Below, piece by piece: positions 28,540 to 35,885 of a stretch of 64,000 nucleotides of DNA. The stretch spans positions 372,001 to 436,000 of the forward strand of contig NZ_CP090096.1 of assembly GCF_021391675.1 (NCBI RefSeq), in the 5' to 3' direction. A model generated the notes under the pieces. That model saw nothing but the letters and a program-made list of their open reading frames with translations. It had not been told where the DNA came from and searched no databases. The position numbers and the translations under genes are program-made. Numbering within the stretch: the first letter of the stretch is position 1; every line of letters starts with the position of its first letter. This DNA comes from Neorhizobium galegae (GTDB taxonomy: Bacteria > Pseudomonadota > Alphaproteobacteria > Rhizobiales > Rhizobiaceae).

Positions 28540-29547
28540 ATGCAGTCTATAGCATTTTTTAATAATAAAGGCGGCGTCGGTAAAACGACACTTCTTTGCA
28601 ATGTTGCTGCCTATTTAGCTCTCACCGATAAGAAGAAAGTCCTCGTTGTTGATGCGGACCCTCAATGTAATGCGACTCAATTGATGTTAAGTGAGGAGGA
28701 GGTGTTTAAGTTATATGACTCCTCGTCGTCTTTTACAATATATAGTATAATACATCCCCTATCGATAGGTAAGGGTTACGCTGCCGCGATAACGGCTAGG
28801 TCCGTGCCGGACTATGGAGTGGATCTTATTCCTGGAGATCCACGATTGGCATTAAAAGAGGATTTGCTGTCTAAGGACTGGCAAGATGCTGTATCGGGAG
28901 ACATAAGAGGCCTCAGAACATCGTATTTATTTACGGAATTTCTAATTAGGTGTCAGGGATATGATTTTGTTTTATTTGATATGGGCCCGTCTCTTGGATC
29001 CATAAATAGATCTGTGCTTTTATCTTGCGATTTTTTTCTTAGCCCCATGTCCATTGATATATTCAGTCTGAAGGCGATTGAAAACATATCGGCGGCAATA
29101 CTTGAATGGAATAAGAGAATATCTCATGGGCTATCGCAAGTAGATAAAGAGCTTAAACATGACCTCCCTTCTCTGCGCACGTTTGACATTAAGTTCGCGG
29201 GATATGTGGCCCAACAGTATATACAGAAGACTACTCAAGGTGAGCAGCGTGCAGTGGCTTCGTATGAAAAGATAATGCGAAGGATACCGAAAACTATAAA
29301 GACTTTTTTTGTTGATAAATTAAAGCCTGCTAAAGTAGTCGGCATCGACTACGAAGTGGGCACTATTCCTAATCTCTACAGCCTTATCCCAATGTCGCAA
29401 ACGGCTCATAAGCCGATCTTTTCCTTGAAGGCGAAAGACGGAGTCAGAGGCGCGCATTTTAATAAGGTTAGAGAGGCGGATGCCATATTCCGCGATATCA
29501 CCAAGCAGCTTTTGGCTAATCTGAAGGCACTGTCGCGAAATGATTAG
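28540..29547 (+). CDS. ParA/MinD-like P-loop ATPase, first gene of a SIR2 cassette
   Basis: A 335-residue ATPase. It starts with the deviant Walker A NNKGGVGKTT (residues 8-17, signature Lys10 and Lys15). Walker A' is VVDADPQCN with Asp38/Asp40, and Walker B is FVLFDMGPSLG with Asp147. The switch segment is the SPMSIDIFSLKAIENI block. No helix-turn-helix and no ParB gene accompany it, unlike plasmid partition loci. The C-terminal ~130 residues (from about 205) are not recognised and may contact a partner. ATG 28540 has GGAGAG upstream; an in-frame ATG at 28468 would add 24 unrelated residues. The gene is strongly AT-rich (22 G/C in the 60 bases from 28681, against 41 in the 60 from 28141), so it was probably acquired. 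It overlaps the SIR2 gene by 8 nt. Confidence 0.85.
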   Translation: MQSIAFFNNKGGVGKTTLLCNVAAYLALTDKKKVLVVDADPQCNATQLMLSEEEVFKLYDSSSSFTIYSIIHPLSIGKGYAAAITARSVPDYGVDLIPGDPRLALKEDLLSKDWQDAVSGDIRGLRTSYLFTEFLIRCQGYDFVLFDMGPSLGSINRSVLLSCDFFLSPMSIDIFSLKAIENISAAILEWNKRISHGLSQVDKELKHDLPSLRTFDIKFAGYVAQQYIQKTTQGEQRAVASYEKIMRRIPKTIKTFFVDKLKPAKVVGIDYEVGTIPNLYSLIPMSQTAHKPIFSLKAKDGVRGAHFNKVREADAIFRDITKQLLANLKALSRND

Positions 29548-30397
29548 ATGGCCGTCCTCTTTGGTGCATGCGATTGCGAGGCGTCGCGCAGTCATACTTA
29601 TCGGTTCAGGGGTTTCGGCTAACGCGGCAACAGATGCCGGAATTCATCCTCCTACTTGGGGATACTTTCTAGAAAACGCTCATTCGAAGCTTAACAAAAG
29701 TGTAAGTCACATAAGGGATGCCATTAAACGTTACAATTATCTGGAGGCCTGTGAATATCTGAAGCAAGAATATGCTGCTGGTTGGCCAGATCTAGTTAGA
29801 GAGAGTTTTTTGACGCCGAATTATAAGGCGGCGGAAATACATCACGCGATATTCGACCTAGATTGCAGAATTGTTGCTTCCCTCAATTTTGACAAAATAT
29901 ACGAAGGGTATGCTTTGTCTGCAAGCGAAGGAACTATAATCGTAAAGAATTACTATGATGATGACGTTAGGCAGGTTGTTGCGGGAAGTGATCGGTATGT
30001 AATTAAACCTCACGGTTCGATTGATACGATTTCAAAAATGATATTTACACTGGAAGACTATGGACGGGCTCGGGTAAAATATTCTACATTTTATGAAATA
30101 CTTACAGCATTGCTGCATACGCATACTTTTCTGTGCATAGGATGCGGCCTCTCTGACCCCGACATGCAGCTAATTTTTGAAGATTACAAGTATAAGCTAT
30201 CAGAATCTCCTCATTTTATTACGTTACCAAGTCCCGTATCGGAGCCCCAATGTGGGCTTATCCAAAAGACAAGAGGATTGAACGTTTTGAAATATTCTCT
30301 AAAGGATCAGCACAAAGAATTAACCGAGTCGCTTAAGGAACTAGTTGCTGCGGTTGCGTTGAAGCGGGACGAAATTGCAGACCTTCGCAGTTGGTAG
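29540..30397 (+). CDS. SIR2-like domain protein, probable NAD-consuming effector
   Basis: A 285-residue protein built almost entirely of a SIR2-like (SIR2_2) domain. The NAD-binding GSGVSANA is at 22-29, Asn116-Phe-Asp118 sits in the position of the catalytic Asn motif, His158 in KPHGSID is the usual catalytic His, and GCGLSDPD at 201-208 closes the pocket. All key residues appear intact. It lacks the zinc ribbon of protein-deacetylating sirtuins, as do the NADase effectors of bacterial anti-phage systems (Thoeris ThsA, DSR). It overlaps the ParA gene by 8 nt, so the two are coupled and likely work together. AT-rich like its partner. Anti-phage NAD depletion is inference. Confidence 0.85.
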   Translation: MIRWPSSLVHAIARRRAVILIGSGVSANAATDAGIHPPTWGYFLENAHSKLNKSVSHIRDAIKRYNYLEACEYLKQEYAAGWPDLVRESFLTPNYKAAEIHHAIFDLDCRIVASLNFDKIYEGYALSASEGTIIVKNYYDDDVRQVVAGSDRYVIKPHGSIDTISKMIFTLEDYGRARVKYSTFYEILTALLHTHTFLCIGCGLSDPDMQLIFEDYKYKLSESPHFITLPSPVSEPQCGLIQKTRGLNVLKYSLKDQHKELTESLKELVAAVALKRDEIADLRSW

Positions 30398-30491
30398 ATT
30401 GGACGCAATCGCCACGAGTTAGCTAATAGGTAAATTCGCTTCTTGTCATAGCAAACACGATATCCAGGATCGTAGATCCAAACCGAGAACC

Positions 30492-31055
30492 ATGGACTCC
30501 CCCACCCAGCCCCTCGCCTTCACCACCCCCGCCGAGTGGGCCTCCTGGCTCTCCGCCCACCACGCCACTTCGTCCGGCGTCTGGCTGCGGATCGGCAAGA
30601 AGAACCCGAAGCGGACCCTTATCACCATCGACGAGGCGCTGGATGTGGCGCTCTGCCATGGCTGGATCGACAGCCAGCGCAAGGGGTTCGACGCCACCTC
30701 CTACCTGCAGCGGTATTCGCCGCGCCGCGCCAGAAGCCCGTGGTCGAAGCTCAATGTCGATCGGGTGGCGGCGCTGACGCAGGCCGGGCGGATGCGGCCG
30801 GCGGGGCTGGTGGAGGTCGAGGCCGCCAAGGCCGATGGGCGCTGGGCGGTGGCCTATGAGCCGCAGCGCACCGCCGCCCTGCCGGATGATCTCGTCGCGG
30901 CGCTCCGCGAAAACCCCGCGGCGGGTGCGGCCTTCGAAAAGCTCGACAAGACCGGGCAATATGCGGTGGTGCTTCCGCTGTTGAAGGCGACCACGCCGGA
31001 GGTTCGGGCCGCGCGGGTGGCGAAGGCGGTGGTGAAGCTGGCGGTAGACGAATAG
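30492..31055 (+). CDS. YdeI/OmpD-associated family protein
   Basis: A 187-residue protein with FTTPAEWASWLSAHH, GVWLRIGKKN, ITIDEALDVALCHGWIDSQRKGFD and the Arg-rich RYSPRRARSPWSKLNVDRV, the signature of the YdeI/OmpD-associated family, sometimes called bacteriocin-protection proteins. The C-terminal helices (LRENPAAGAAFEKLDKTGQY) also match. The biochemical role is not settled. The G+C content returns to the genome norm at its start, marking the right border of the AT-rich cassette. Confidence 0.88.
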   Translation: MDSPTQPLAFTTPAEWASWLSAHHATSSGVWLRIGKKNPKRTLITIDEALDVALCHGWIDSQRKGFDATSYLQRYSPRRARSPWSKLNVDRVAALTQAGRMRPAGLVEVEAAKADGRWAVAYEPQRTAALPDDLVAALRENPAAGAAFEKLDKTGQYAVVLPLLKATTPEVRAARVAKAVVKLAVDE

Positions 31056-31075
31056 AGGCGTCTCTAGCCACCTCG

Positions 31076-31269
31076 CCCCCCTCTGCCCTGCCGGGCATCT
31101 CCCCCACAGGTGGGGAGATCGGCTAGGCGCGCCGGTTTCCCCAAACAATGAACGTAGCCGATCCACAAATCTTTGGCAGCGACCGAAGGCAAGGTCAGTT
31201 TGGCGGGAAGGTCAAGCCGCTTGTAATCTCCCCACCTGTGGGGGAGATGCCCGGCAGGGCAGAGGGGGG
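31076..31269. mobile_element. 194-bp MITE-like element with 44-bp perfect terminal inverted repeats
   Basis: Bases 31076-31119 and 31226-31269 are exact reverse complements over 44 bp (outer CCCCCCTCTGCCCTGCCGGG, inner ACAGGTGGGGAGAT). The ~106-bp interior encodes nothing convincing. Size, long perfect ends and lack of a transposase gene fit a MITE or a RIME-class rhizobial intergenic element. No target-site duplication is clear at its ends. Confidence 0.85.
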
Positions 31270-31815
31270 TGTCACACGGCACACCCTTCAATAGTCACTC
31301 CTATGCCTTGCCCGAGGACAAATCGCCGCCTCCTTCCGGCATTTTCAATAACTTGCCCGATTGTTCATCCCCACCCCTCGCCACCATGCCTACAATTGCC
31401 TCGCTTCCGTCGCCGGAGTGTTTCGCGAGACGTTCGCGGGCAGGCGGAGGCCGGCGCCCTGGTTGGACCTGTAACGTGCAGGAAAGGTCAGGGAGGTGAA
31501 AGCCATGGAGTGCTCGTCGAAAGGCAAGCCTTCCTATCAAGCCTCCCCCTGGCCACCGGGCCGGGTTCGGATTGGCCGTGCAAGTGGCAGGATTTCCCGA
31601 AAGGAAGTCGCGAACGAAGCCACGCAGTGGGGCGAGGTGATCACCTGTAGAGGCCGGAAGCCTCGAAAAGACGCCGAAGGCCACGCGAATGCGGAGCCAC
31701 ACATTACTAAACAAAATGAGGTTCCGCATTCGTGTGGGCTCTCCAGTCAGGAAACGACACGGGCCGCGACCGGCCGCGTGAACGAAGAAGCATGCGCCGA
31801 TAAGGAGGGCGAGCG
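31270..31815. other. 546-bp region without a convincing gene
   Basis: Between the MITE-like element and the Cys-rich small gene, open frames on both strands are short, overlapping and of no recognisable family. The only structure seen is the hairpin series at 31635-31737 and the ribosome-binding site AAGGAGGG at 31803-31810 of the next gene. Confidence 0.55.
31635..31737 (+). ncRNA. Run of stable hairpins, candidate structured RNA
   Basis: Three structures follow each other. They are the palindrome AGGTGATCACCT (31635-31646), a small hairpin GAGGC-CGGAA-GCCTC (31650-31664), and an 18-bp stem (31681-31698 with 31720-31737) enclosing a 21-nt loop. The long stem has 16 Watson-Crick pairs and two G-U pairs if the plus strand is transcribed; on the minus strand those two become A-C mismatches, which favours a plus-strand RNA. 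It ends about 80 nt before the gene at 31816. Whether it is a free small RNA, a leader element or a decaying repeat is open. Confidence 0.4.
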
Positions 31816-32205
31816 ATGGCCTTGAGCGAGGCGGAATGGAAACGCAGGCAGGAAGAGGAAGATGCCGAACCCGCTTATTTCGGAATGACCTGGGGAGAGT
31901 TTCGCCGGCTGCCGGAGCGGCAACAGCAGGAGACGCGCCAGAGGCTCTCGCAGCTCGGCGCCACCCATGTCGGCTTCTGGAAGGACTGCACGCTCGGCAA
32001 ATGCCGCCGCGCCAGACGCTGCATCGGGTTTCTCTCCGAGGCGCAATACAAGGCCGGCTACAATGCGGCCTATCCGCCCTGTGCGCGCGCCGAAGAGCAT
32101 CGTCGTGCGAAAATCTATTATGACGGGATCTGCCGGCTTTTTCCCGAGGACGAGGACGAGCCCAAATACGACGGCCGCCGGAAAACCGAGGAGGGGGACG
32201 AATGA
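31816..32205 (+). CDS. Small charged Cys-containing protein, function unknown
   Basis: A 129-residue protein with a strong AAGGAGGG ribosome-binding site seven bases upstream. It begins with a charged helix (MALSEAEWKRRQEEEDAEPAYFGMTWGEFRRLPERQQQE). The central basic segment carries Cys58, Cys63 and Cys69 (DCTLGKCRRARRC), with Cys89 and Cys106 further on, an arrangement compatible with metal binding. The end is very acidic and polar. No DNA-binding fold or enzyme motif is evident. It converges with the cystathionine gamma-synthase-family gene, 42 nt away. Confidence 0.78.
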   Translation: MALSEAEWKRRQEEEDAEPAYFGMTWGEFRRLPERQQQETRQRLSQLGATHVGFWKDCTLGKCRRARRCIGFLSEAQYKAGYNAAYPPCARAEEHRRAKIYYDGICRLFPEDEDEPKYDGRRKTEEGDE

Positions 32206-32247
32206 CGCCCCCGATACCCGCTGGTTCCAGGCGCGATCATCCGCCCG

Positions 32248-33531
32248 TCACGCCTTGTCGAGCGCGATCGTCAGGTCGGCGATCAGGTCGTCGGGGTGTT
32301 CGATGCCGATCGACAGCCGGATTGTCGAGTTGAGCACGCCGATCCTTTGGCGCACGTCGGCCGGCACGCCGGAATGGGTCATGGTCGCCGGGTGGCTGGC
32401 GAGCGATTCCGTTCCCCCGAGGCTCACCGCCAGCTTGAAGATCTGCAGCGCGTTCAGGAACCGGAACGAGGCCGGCTGGCCGCCCTTGATGTCGAAGGAG
32501 AAGGTCGAGCCGCCGCCCGTGCACTGCGCCGCAAACACTTGTCCGACCGGCGATGCCGGGTCGTGATAGGGCAGGTAATGGATGTTCTCGACATTGGGAT
32601 GGCCGCGCAGGAAATCGGCGACGGCGAGCGCGTTGGTATTGGCCTTTTCCATGCGGATCGACAGCGTCTCCAGGCTGCGGCCGAGCATCCAGCAGGAATG
32701 CGGGTCGAGCTGCGTGCCGATCGCCCCGCGCAGCGCCTTTACCTGTTTCATCACCGCCTTGGAGCCGAGCGCCGCACCGGCGATCAGGTCCGAATGGCCG
32801 CCGACATATTTGGTCAGCGAATAGAGCGAGATATCCGCGCCGTGCTCGATCGGCCGCTGGAAGACCGGGCCAAGCAGCGTGTTGTCGCAGGCGATCACCG
32901 GCCGGTGCCCCTGTTTTTCCCCGATCGCCTCCGCCACCCGGCGGATCATTGCCACGTCCACCAGGCTGTTGGTCGGGTTGGCCGGCGTCTCGATCAGGAT
33001 CACCGAGACGCGGCCCTTGCCCATCGCCTCCCCGGCCGCCACTGTCACCAGTTCCTCGCTGACCCCGTCCGCAAAGCCGACCGCCGCAACGCCCATGTTG
33101 AGAAAGGTTTTCGAAAGCAGCGTTTCGGTGCCCCCGTAAAGCGGTTGCGAGTGCAGCACGCAGTCACCCGGCCGCACGAACGCCATCAGCGTCGTGGCGA
33201 TCGCCGACATGCCGGAGGAAAACAGCACGCAGCTCTCCGCCTGCTCATAGACCGCCAGCCGGTCCTCGACGATCTCGCTGTTGGGATGGTTGAAGCGGGA
33301 ATAGACCAGCCCCGCGCCCGTTCCCGCCGGCGGCTCCTTGCGGCCGGAGACGAAATCGAAGAAGTCGCGGCCTTCCTCGGCGGATTTGAACACGAAGGTG
33401 GAGGTGAGAAACACCGGCGGCTTGACCGCGCCCTCGGAAAGCTCCGGGTCGTAGCCGTAGTTCAGCATCTGCGTTTCGGGATGGAGCTTGTGATTGCCGA
33501 TATGCGTCTTGGAGGGATGCGGGGCGGTCAT
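32248..33531 (-). CDS. Cystathionine gamma-synthase family PLP enzyme
   Basis: A 427-residue pyridoxal-phosphate enzyme of the Cys/Met metabolism family (cystathionine gamma-synthase, gamma-lyase, methionine gamma-lyase). YSRFNHPN contributes to the cofactor site, FSSGMSAI and [10 protein letters not shown] follow, [11 protein letters not shown] carries the Asp-containing CDNTL, and [15 protein letters not shown] has the PLP-binding Lys. The reaction type within the family cannot be fixed from sequence alone. ATG 33531 is preferred over 33606 because GGAGATCC precedes it. No SAM-II-like riboswitch was recognised upstream. Confidence 0.9.
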   Translation of the reverse strand: MTAPHPSKTHIGNHKLHPETQMLNYGYDPELSEGAVKPPVFLTSTFVFKSAEEGRDFFDFVSGRKEPPAGTGAGLVYSRFNHPNSEIVEDRLAVYEQAESCVLFSSGMSAIATTLMAFVRPGDCVLHSQPLYGGTETLLSKTFLNMGVAAVGFADGVSEELVTVAAGEAMGKGRVSVILIETPANPTNSLVDVAMIRRVAEAIGEKQGHRPVIACDNTLLGPVFQRPIEHGADISLYSLTKYVGGHSDLIAGAALGSKAVMKQVKALRGAIGTQLDPHSCWMLGRSLETLSIRMEKANTNALAVADFLRGHPNVENIHYLPYHDPASPVGQVFAAQCTGGGSTFSFDIKGGQPASFRFLNALQIFKLAVSLGGTESLASHPATMTHSGVPADVRQRIGVLNSTIRLSIGIEHPDDLIADLTIALDKA

Positions 33532-33627
33532 GAAGGATCTCCTGGCTTGAAAAAAGCGGATGCCATGACCGGAGATAATATCGGAAAAGCCCCCGCCAAG
33601 GGGCACTACCTGCGAAAGCCGGATTGC

Positions 33628-34200
33628 TCAGCGCGCCGCGGGCATAACCGGATGCGCGGCGGGTACTGCCGGCTCTCCCCAGGCCGAGATCGGCTGTCCT
33701 CCCCTGGTCGTCACGCGCATGTCGTAGAGCGCAAGCGAGGCCTCAAGCTGGCGCATGTCGGAGCAGCGGTTGATGATGCCGCCGATATACTGCACGCAGT
33801 CGCTGACATTGCCCTGTACCGAACCGGTCGCCCAGTCCTTGACGATGCCGTCGGCGCCGACCAGGAAATAGGAAAGCCGGTTGTTCTGCGACACGGTCGA
33901 GCGGCCGACCAGCCCGCCGAAGCTCGAACCGGACTCGGTTTTCGAAGCTGGCGCGATATGCCGGTAGATCGTCATCCCGTTCTTCAGCTGCGTCGCGCCG
34001 ATCATCGGCCCGAACGTCGCGTCGGAGCCGGAAAGCCGCGCCAGGGTCGACTGGTTGATATTGGCCACCTCCGCATAGGGACGGTCCATCGCATAGCTGG
34101 TGAAGGACCGGTTGGCGGCCGATTCCGCCTTTTCCGCCACCTGCGAGCACCCCGCCAGAGCCAAGCCGAACGCCATCGAAAGAACCGCCAGAAAACGCAT
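33628..34200 (-). CDS. Lipoprotein of unknown function
   Basis: A 190-residue protein beginning MRFLAVLSMAFGLALAGCSQ, a signal peptide with lipobox LAGC (Cys18). The mature part has a charged helix (VAEKAESAANRSF) and a beta-type domain with the segments TYRHIAPASKTE-like, SQNNRLSYFLVGADGIVKDWATGSV and DCVQYIGGIINRCSD. This pattern resembles small outer-membrane-assembly-type lipoproteins, but no confident family is claimed. ATG 34200 follows AGGGGG. Two Cys in the mature domain could form a disulfide. Confidence 0.78.
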   Translation of the reverse strand: MRFLAVLSMAFGLALAGCSQVAEKAESAANRSFTSYAMDRPYAEVANINQSTLARLSGSDATFGPMIGATQLKNGMTIYRHIAPASKTESGSSFGGLVGRSTVSQNNRLSYFLVGADGIVKDWATGSVQGNVSDCVQYIGGIINRCSDMRQLEASLALYDMRVTTRGGQPISAWGEPAVPAAHPVMPAAR

Positions 34201-34484
34201 GAATGCCCCCTGTCTACAACGTCCCGTGCCAAAGACCTGGCCAGTCTTCGGTCTATCGGCGGACGTGCCGGGCGCCCCCGCGACCCGGTCGTTAGTCACT
34301 ATCAGATTTTGCATGTTTTGAAAGCGCAGCTCCCGGCTCTTCCATCCCGTTCCGGTCGGAATCTCCGGCTTTCGGAGGTAGGCGTCGGGACTATGTCGTT
34401 GACCCGTGCACTTGCGCAGGGCTATCACTGCTTGCGTCAATAAGGGAGGATGCCCGCGAGTCTTTCAGGGCATCATGATCAAGA

Positions 34485-35885
34485 ATGCCACGCCTTTCCG
34501 CCTCCACCGCACTTGCCCCCCATGTCGCCGCACCCGGTTTTGACCGGGCTCTTCTGAAGCCCGGCATTCTGCATATCGGCCTCGGCGCGTTCCACCGCGC
34601 CCATCAGGCGGTCTATACGGATGCCGCGCTGGCAGCGGAGTTCGGCGAATGGGGCATTGTCGGCGTCAGCTTACGCTCGGTCGATATCGTCCAGGATCTT
34701 GCGGCGCAGGACGGGCTTTATTCGGTGGTTACCCGCAGCGCCGCAGGCGACAGCGCCCAGGTCGTCGGCTCGGTCACCAGGGGCCTGTCGGGCGTCGAGG
34801 ACCAGGCGGAAATCCTGGCCTTGATGGCCGATCCGGCAATCCGGATCGTCACCATCACCGTCACCGAAAAGGCCTATGGCATCGATCCGGTATCCGGGGG
34901 GCTCGACCGCACCCATCCCTCCGTCAAGGCCGATCTTGCCGACCCGACCTCGCCAAAAGGGGTGATCGGTTATCTGGTCGAAGGCCTTTCGCGCCGCCAT
35001 GCCGCCGGCCTGCCGCCTTTTACCGTGCTTTGCTGCGACAACCTGCCGACCAACGGCCGCATCGTGCGGCGGCTGGTGATCGAACTGGCCGGCGCCCGGG
35101 ATCCGGCGCTCGCCAACTGGATCGCCGGCCACGGCGCCTTTCCGTCCAGCATGGTCGACCGCATCGTGCCGGCCGCGACCGACGAGACGCGGGCCCTTGC
35201 CGAGACGCTGATCGGCGCCGAAGACAGGCTGGCGCTCGGCACGGAGCCCTTCATGCAATGGGTGATCGAGGATCATTTCCTGGCCGACCGGCCCAGGTGG
35301 GAAGCCGGCAGCGCGCTTTTCGTCGCCGATGTCGAGCCCTATGAGAAGATGAAACTGCGGCTGCTCAACGGCTCCCATTCGCTGATCGCCTATCTCGGCC
35401 AACTGAAAGACCTGGTATTCGTCCGCGATGTCATGGCCGTGCAGGAATACCGGGCGCTGGTGCGCCGCCACATGGCGGAGGCGGTGAAGACGCTCGATCC
35501 GGTGCCGGGCATCGATCTCGGCGGCTATATGGACCAGCTGATCGAGCGCTTCGAGAACCCGACGATCGCCCACAAGACGCAGCAGATCGCCATGGACGGC
35601 ACCCAGAAACTGCCGCAGCGCATCTTCGCAGGTGCAGTGGAAGCACTGGCGAATGGTGGAGATGCGTCGTCTGCGGCTTACGTTGTGGCTCTCTGGATCG
35701 CCTATGCACGCAAGACCGCGGAGATCAACGATCCGCGCGCTACGGAGCTGAAGGCTGCCGCCGCCAGGATGACGGCGGATGATCCGTCGGCACCATTCTT
35801 TGCAATTCCCGGCCTGTTCCCCCAGGCTCTCACGGAGAATAGCGCATGGCGTGCGCGGGTGAACGCGGAGCTTGAAAAACTCTAG
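34485..35885 (+). CDS. Mannitol dehydrogenase family oxidoreductase (fructuronate-reductase type)
   Basis: A 466-residue polyol/aldonate dehydrogenase. The NAD-binding N-terminus is ILHIGLGAFHRAHQAVYTD, the central motif VTITVTEKAYGID and LCCDNLPTNG, and the catalytic region KLRLLNGSHSLIAYLG contains the conserved Lys-Asn-His set. Members interconvert fructuronate/mannonate, tagaturonate/altronate or mannitol/fructose. Its place beside the fuconate dehydratase gene (4-nt convergent overlap) and the UxaA-type dehydratase suggests a role in sugar-acid use. Exact substrate open. Confidence 0.9.
   Translation: MPRLSASTALAPHVAAPGFDRALLKPGILHIGLGAFHRAHQAVYTDAALAAEFGEWGIVGVSLRSVDIVQDLAAQDGLYSVVTRSAAGDSAQVVGSVTRGLSGVEDQAEILALMADPAIRIVTITVTEKAYGIDPVSGGLDRTHPSVKADLADPTSPKGVIGYLVEGLSRRHAAGLPPFTVLCCDNLPTNGRIVRRLVIELAGARDPALANWIAGHGAFPSSMVDRIVPAATDETRALAETLIGAEDRLALGTEPFMQWVIEDHFLADRPRWEAGSALFVADVEPYEKMKLRLLNGSHSLIAYLGQLKDLVFVRDVMAVQEYRALVRRHMAEAVKTLDPVPGIDLGGYMDQLIERFENPTIAHKTQQIAMDGTQKLPQRIFAGAVEALANGGDASSAAYVVALWIAYARKTAEINDPRATELKAAAARMTADDPSAPFFAIPGLFPQALTENSAWRARVNAELEKL

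Noticed and set aside
28540..29547. A plasmid-type partition (parAB) locus
   Set aside because: There is no ParB-like gene, no helix-turn-helix in the ATPase and no centromere-like repeat array; the partner gene is a SIR2 protein.
28446..30404. The 8-bp direct repeat GATTGGAC (28446-28453 and 30397-30404) as ends of the ParA-SIR2 insertion
   Set aside because: Only 8 bp, and the flanking bases do not agree. With about 150 bases searched on each side, a chance match is quite possible.
30423..31166. Minus-strand frame of 247 codons opposite the YdeI-like gene
   Set aside because: It runs into the MITE-like repeat and resembles nothing; the plus-strand family match is clear.
31301..31729. A 142-codon minus-strand gene between the repeat element and the Cys-rich gene
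   Set aside because: It crosses the hairpin series, has no ribosome-binding site and its translation has no protein-like pattern.
33532..33630. A SAM-II riboswitch before the cystathionine gamma-synthase-family gene
   Set aside because: The region was read on the minus strand for the SAM-II pseudoknot core and no matching arrangement was found.
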